From Ophiocordyceps camponoti-saundersi (nom. inval.) (taxonomy: Eukaryota > Ascomycota > Sordariomycetes > Hypocreales > Ophiocordycipitaceae): a DNA stretch of 64,000 nucleotides. Under the pieces are notes generated by a model. That model worked only from the letters and a program-made list of their open reading frames with translations, made no database searches and had not been told where the DNA came from. Positions within the stretch are counted from its first letter, which is position 1. Each line of letters opens with the position of its first letter. This document shows, one piece after another, positions 61,601 through 64,000 of the stretch. A program made the translations under genes and the position numbers. The stretch covers positions 62,001 to 126,000 of the forward strand of contig PDHQ01000025.1 in NCBI GenBank assembly GCA_003339415.1, read 5' to 3'.

Positions 61601-64000
61601 GACAATCTGCTGCCCGACCAGCGCCGTCATCTGGGAGATGTTGATGGAAGAACCCTTGGAGCCGGATTCGGCCATGGTCACGGCGTTGTTCGAGTCTTTC
61701 AAACTCTTCTGCGTCGTCGTACCGGCATGGTCACGGGCTTGGTTCAACGCCATAGAGACCTTGTTCTCGAACGTAGCGCGGACGTTCATGCCGGGAAGCG
61801 CCTCCAACTCGTTGGCCGTCGCCTGAGCCGTCAACCTGGCCACCTCGGCCTTTTGCGTATCGATGTGGACCTGAACCTTTTCGATGGTCTGCTTGTCGGG
61901 CACGGTGTCGCCGATGCCGATGCTGTGACCATTCTGCAGCAGCCAGTAACTCACCACCTGCTGCACGCCGTTGAGAAAGGCCATGGCTCCATCGGGGCCG
62001 AGCTCGTTGTAGCACAGGTGCACGATGCCCCCGGCAGCGGAGCCGACGCTCTTCTTCTTCAGGAGACCGTACATGAGCTGACCACTCTGGATCAGGAGAC
62101 CAGTGTCGTTGAGAGGAATTTCGGAGTCGCCTTCGGGTGTGTGGAGGCTGATCTCTTGCGGGATGACCATGCTGATGATTTGCTTTCCCGTCCACCGTGG
62201 CCGGGGCTTCAGGATGGCCGGCGGAGGGATGACACCGTCCCAGTTGGGAACCCAGAGCATGAGGTTCATGACCATCTCCTTGTCGATAAAGGTGTCTCGC
62301 CGGCAAAGTTTGTACACGCCGGCCAGAGAGTCCTGCACGATGCCCATGAGGGGTCCGTTCTTCTGCGGAGACACGATGTTCTTGGGCACCAGGCAGAGCT
62401 CCCGAATCTCGGCGCGGGTTTCTTCGCTTTGAGGGACGTGAAGGTTCATCTCGTCTCCGTCAAAGTCGGCGTTGTAAGGCGACGTGACCGACAGATTGAG
62501 CCGGAAGGTCGAGTAAGGCATGACGCGCACTCGGTGACCCATCATGGACTCCTTGTGAAGTGATGGCTGACGGTTGAAAATGATATAGTCTCCGTCCATG
62601 AGGTGGCGCTCCACCTTCCACCCGTACTCAAGCGAGATCTGAGCCGCGCGTCTGTGATGCCGAAGATCGATGCGCGTACCGTCGGAGCGGATGACGTACT
62701 TGGCACCCGGGTGTTCGTTGGGCCCATTCTCGACCAGCTGATGCAGCTTGCCAATGTTGTAGGGCGTCACGGTCTCGGGATACGTCAGCGTCCTGGCGAT
62801 ACTACGGGGAACGCCAACTTCGTGGAGGGAGAGATTGGCGTCACCGGTGATGACGGTTCGGGCCGAAAAGTCGACACGCTTCCCCATCAAGTTGCCTCGC
62901 AAGCGGCCCTCCTTGCCTTTCAAACGGGCGCGGATGGCCTTGACAGGCCTGCCACTCTTCTGAAGAGCACGTGGTTGACCAGCAATGTCGTTGTCCATGT
63001 AGGTAGCGACATGATACTGCAGCAGCTCTTCAAAATCGCGGGCGATGTGTTGGGGAGAGCCCTCTCGGATGGCCTGCTTGACATTACCGTTGGCTCGGAT
63101 GATGTCGCCGAGCTTGTACGTCAAATCGTCCTCGTTCCGCATGCCGGTCCCCGTGCCGTCCATGGAAATACTAGGACGCACCGGCGGCGGAGGAACGGGC
63201 AGCACGGTAAGAATCATCCATTCGGGACGAGCGTAGTCGGAGTTGAGCCCCATGTTGCGCAGGTCTGCCTCGGAGATCCGCCGCAAAATGCTGTGAGCCA
63301 TCTCGGGCGTGATGGGCACCGTCTCCTTCCTCTTGGGACCGTCCTCCTGCACAACCTCGAAGCCGGCCTTGAGTTGCAGGGCCGCCTGACGGACGACAGG
63401 CTGAACGTTGCCGCAGCCGCCGTGGTTTTCGACGGCGAGAGGCTGCTTCAGGCCCGGCGCAAACTCCTCGTCTTTGTCCTTGTTCTGCCGGTCTTCGTTT
63501 TCGCATCGTTTCTTCTTTTTGCAGACGGTCCAGACACGGCTGAAGCGGAGCTTGGGATCTCTGGTGTTGATGGCGGCGACGAACTCGGGGTCGCTCTGTA
63601 AAAAAAACAACGCGTCAGCGTCCATCAAGAGACAAACAAACCTTGAAGAGAGTAGCATAGACTAACAGTATCGGCCAGCACCTTGCTGCAGTTATGGCAG
63701 ACAATCTCCAAGATCTTTTTGACCTTCTTGATGAAGCCTGGATGGTAGACGGGCTTGGCAAGCTCGATGTGGCCGAAATGGCCGGGGCACTCGCCCATAG
63801 CTTGGTTGCACGTCTTGCACTTGAACTGGCGGTCGATGGATCCGAGAAGCGGGTCGTTGAGGCCCCCATCGCGCGGCTTTGTCTTGTTCTCCTCCATTGT
63901 TTCGGGATAAAGGATGTGGGCGACGCTCATGTTCTTGATCTCTTCGGGCGAAAGAAGGCCGAACTGAATCTCCTCGACCGTCTTGAGCGGCGCGCTCGAG
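58700..64000 (-). CDS. RPB1: RNA polymerase II largest subunit RPB1 (5' end outside window)
   Basis: Catalytic subunit of RNA polymerase II. Visible exons on the minus strand are 64000–63667 (partial) and 63595–58700, joined in phase as [13 protein letters not shown], giving about 1742 residues. The first visible codons encode [21 protein letters not shown], so only about ten residues are missing. Landmarks are the N-terminal zinc ligands ([20 protein letters not shown]), the catalytic [10 protein letters not shown], the bridge-helix/trigger-loop region ([25 protein letters not shown]), and a C-terminal domain of degenerate YSPTSPS heptads. The CTD is short and much interrupted: about 14 recognisable heptads with substitutions ([21 protein letters not shown]) and spacers. 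It ends in [10 protein letters not shown]. Confidence 0.95.

Overview
The window is from a filamentous ascomycete nuclear genome, most likely a Sordariomycete. Short GT–AG introns of about 50–90 bases interrupt most genes, intergenic regions are rich in GA/CT microsatellites and homopolymers, and the gene content is typical of Pezizomycotina: a fungal RPB1, an Ssb-type Hsp70, KRE2/MNT1 mannosyltransferase, a HeLo-domain protein and a heat-labile-enterotoxin-like gene. The last two suggest a hypocrealean, perhaps invertebrate-associated, relative; that is inference. All family assignments come from reading the translated sequence, with no database search. A 10-N gap lies at 31869–31878.

Layout. 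1.9–16 kb is mostly housekeeping: a dihydroxy-acid dehydratase with an 8-nt micro-exon, sorting nexin MVP1, mitochondrial ribosomal protein uL15m, an alpha-1,2-mannosyltransferase, a DUF4604-like basic protein, cytochrome c oxidase subunit 4 and an AT-hook protein. 17–28.8 kb looks accessory: an acyl-CoA thioesterase, a secreted ADP-ribosyltransferase of the heat-labile enterotoxin A family, and a divergent pair made of an apparently active protein kinase with Sel1-like and ankyrin regions facing a HeLo-domain pseudokinase. 28.8–49.6 kb carries a HAM1-like lipid-binding protein, a nuclear hypothetical protein, OHCU decarboxylase, PRP19, an MFS transporter, a SprT-like protease with a 16-His run, an F-box protein, and a two-TM protein gene broken by an in-frame TAG. 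50.5–64 kb carries the ribosome-associated Hsp70 SSB, a small Ser-rich protein, a 53-residue Cys-rich protein and nearly complete RPB1, whose first few codons lie beyond the right edge.

The most interesting locus is the 20.8–27.0 kb divergent pair. One gene encodes a kinase with every catalytic residue visible. The other encodes a HeLo (4-helix, pore-forming family) domain fused to a kinase fold whose catalytic Asp and DFG are gone. This repeats, in one gene pair sharing a 299-bp promoter, the logic of animal RIPK3–MLKL necroptosis, and it is a candidate fungal cell-death or allorecognition module. The enterotoxin-like gene lies about 600 bp away.

Intron boundaries were chosen so that splice sites, reading phase and family sequence all agree. 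Summed exon lengths are multiples of three for every gene reported. No tRNA, rRNA, CRISPR array or intact transposon was recognised.
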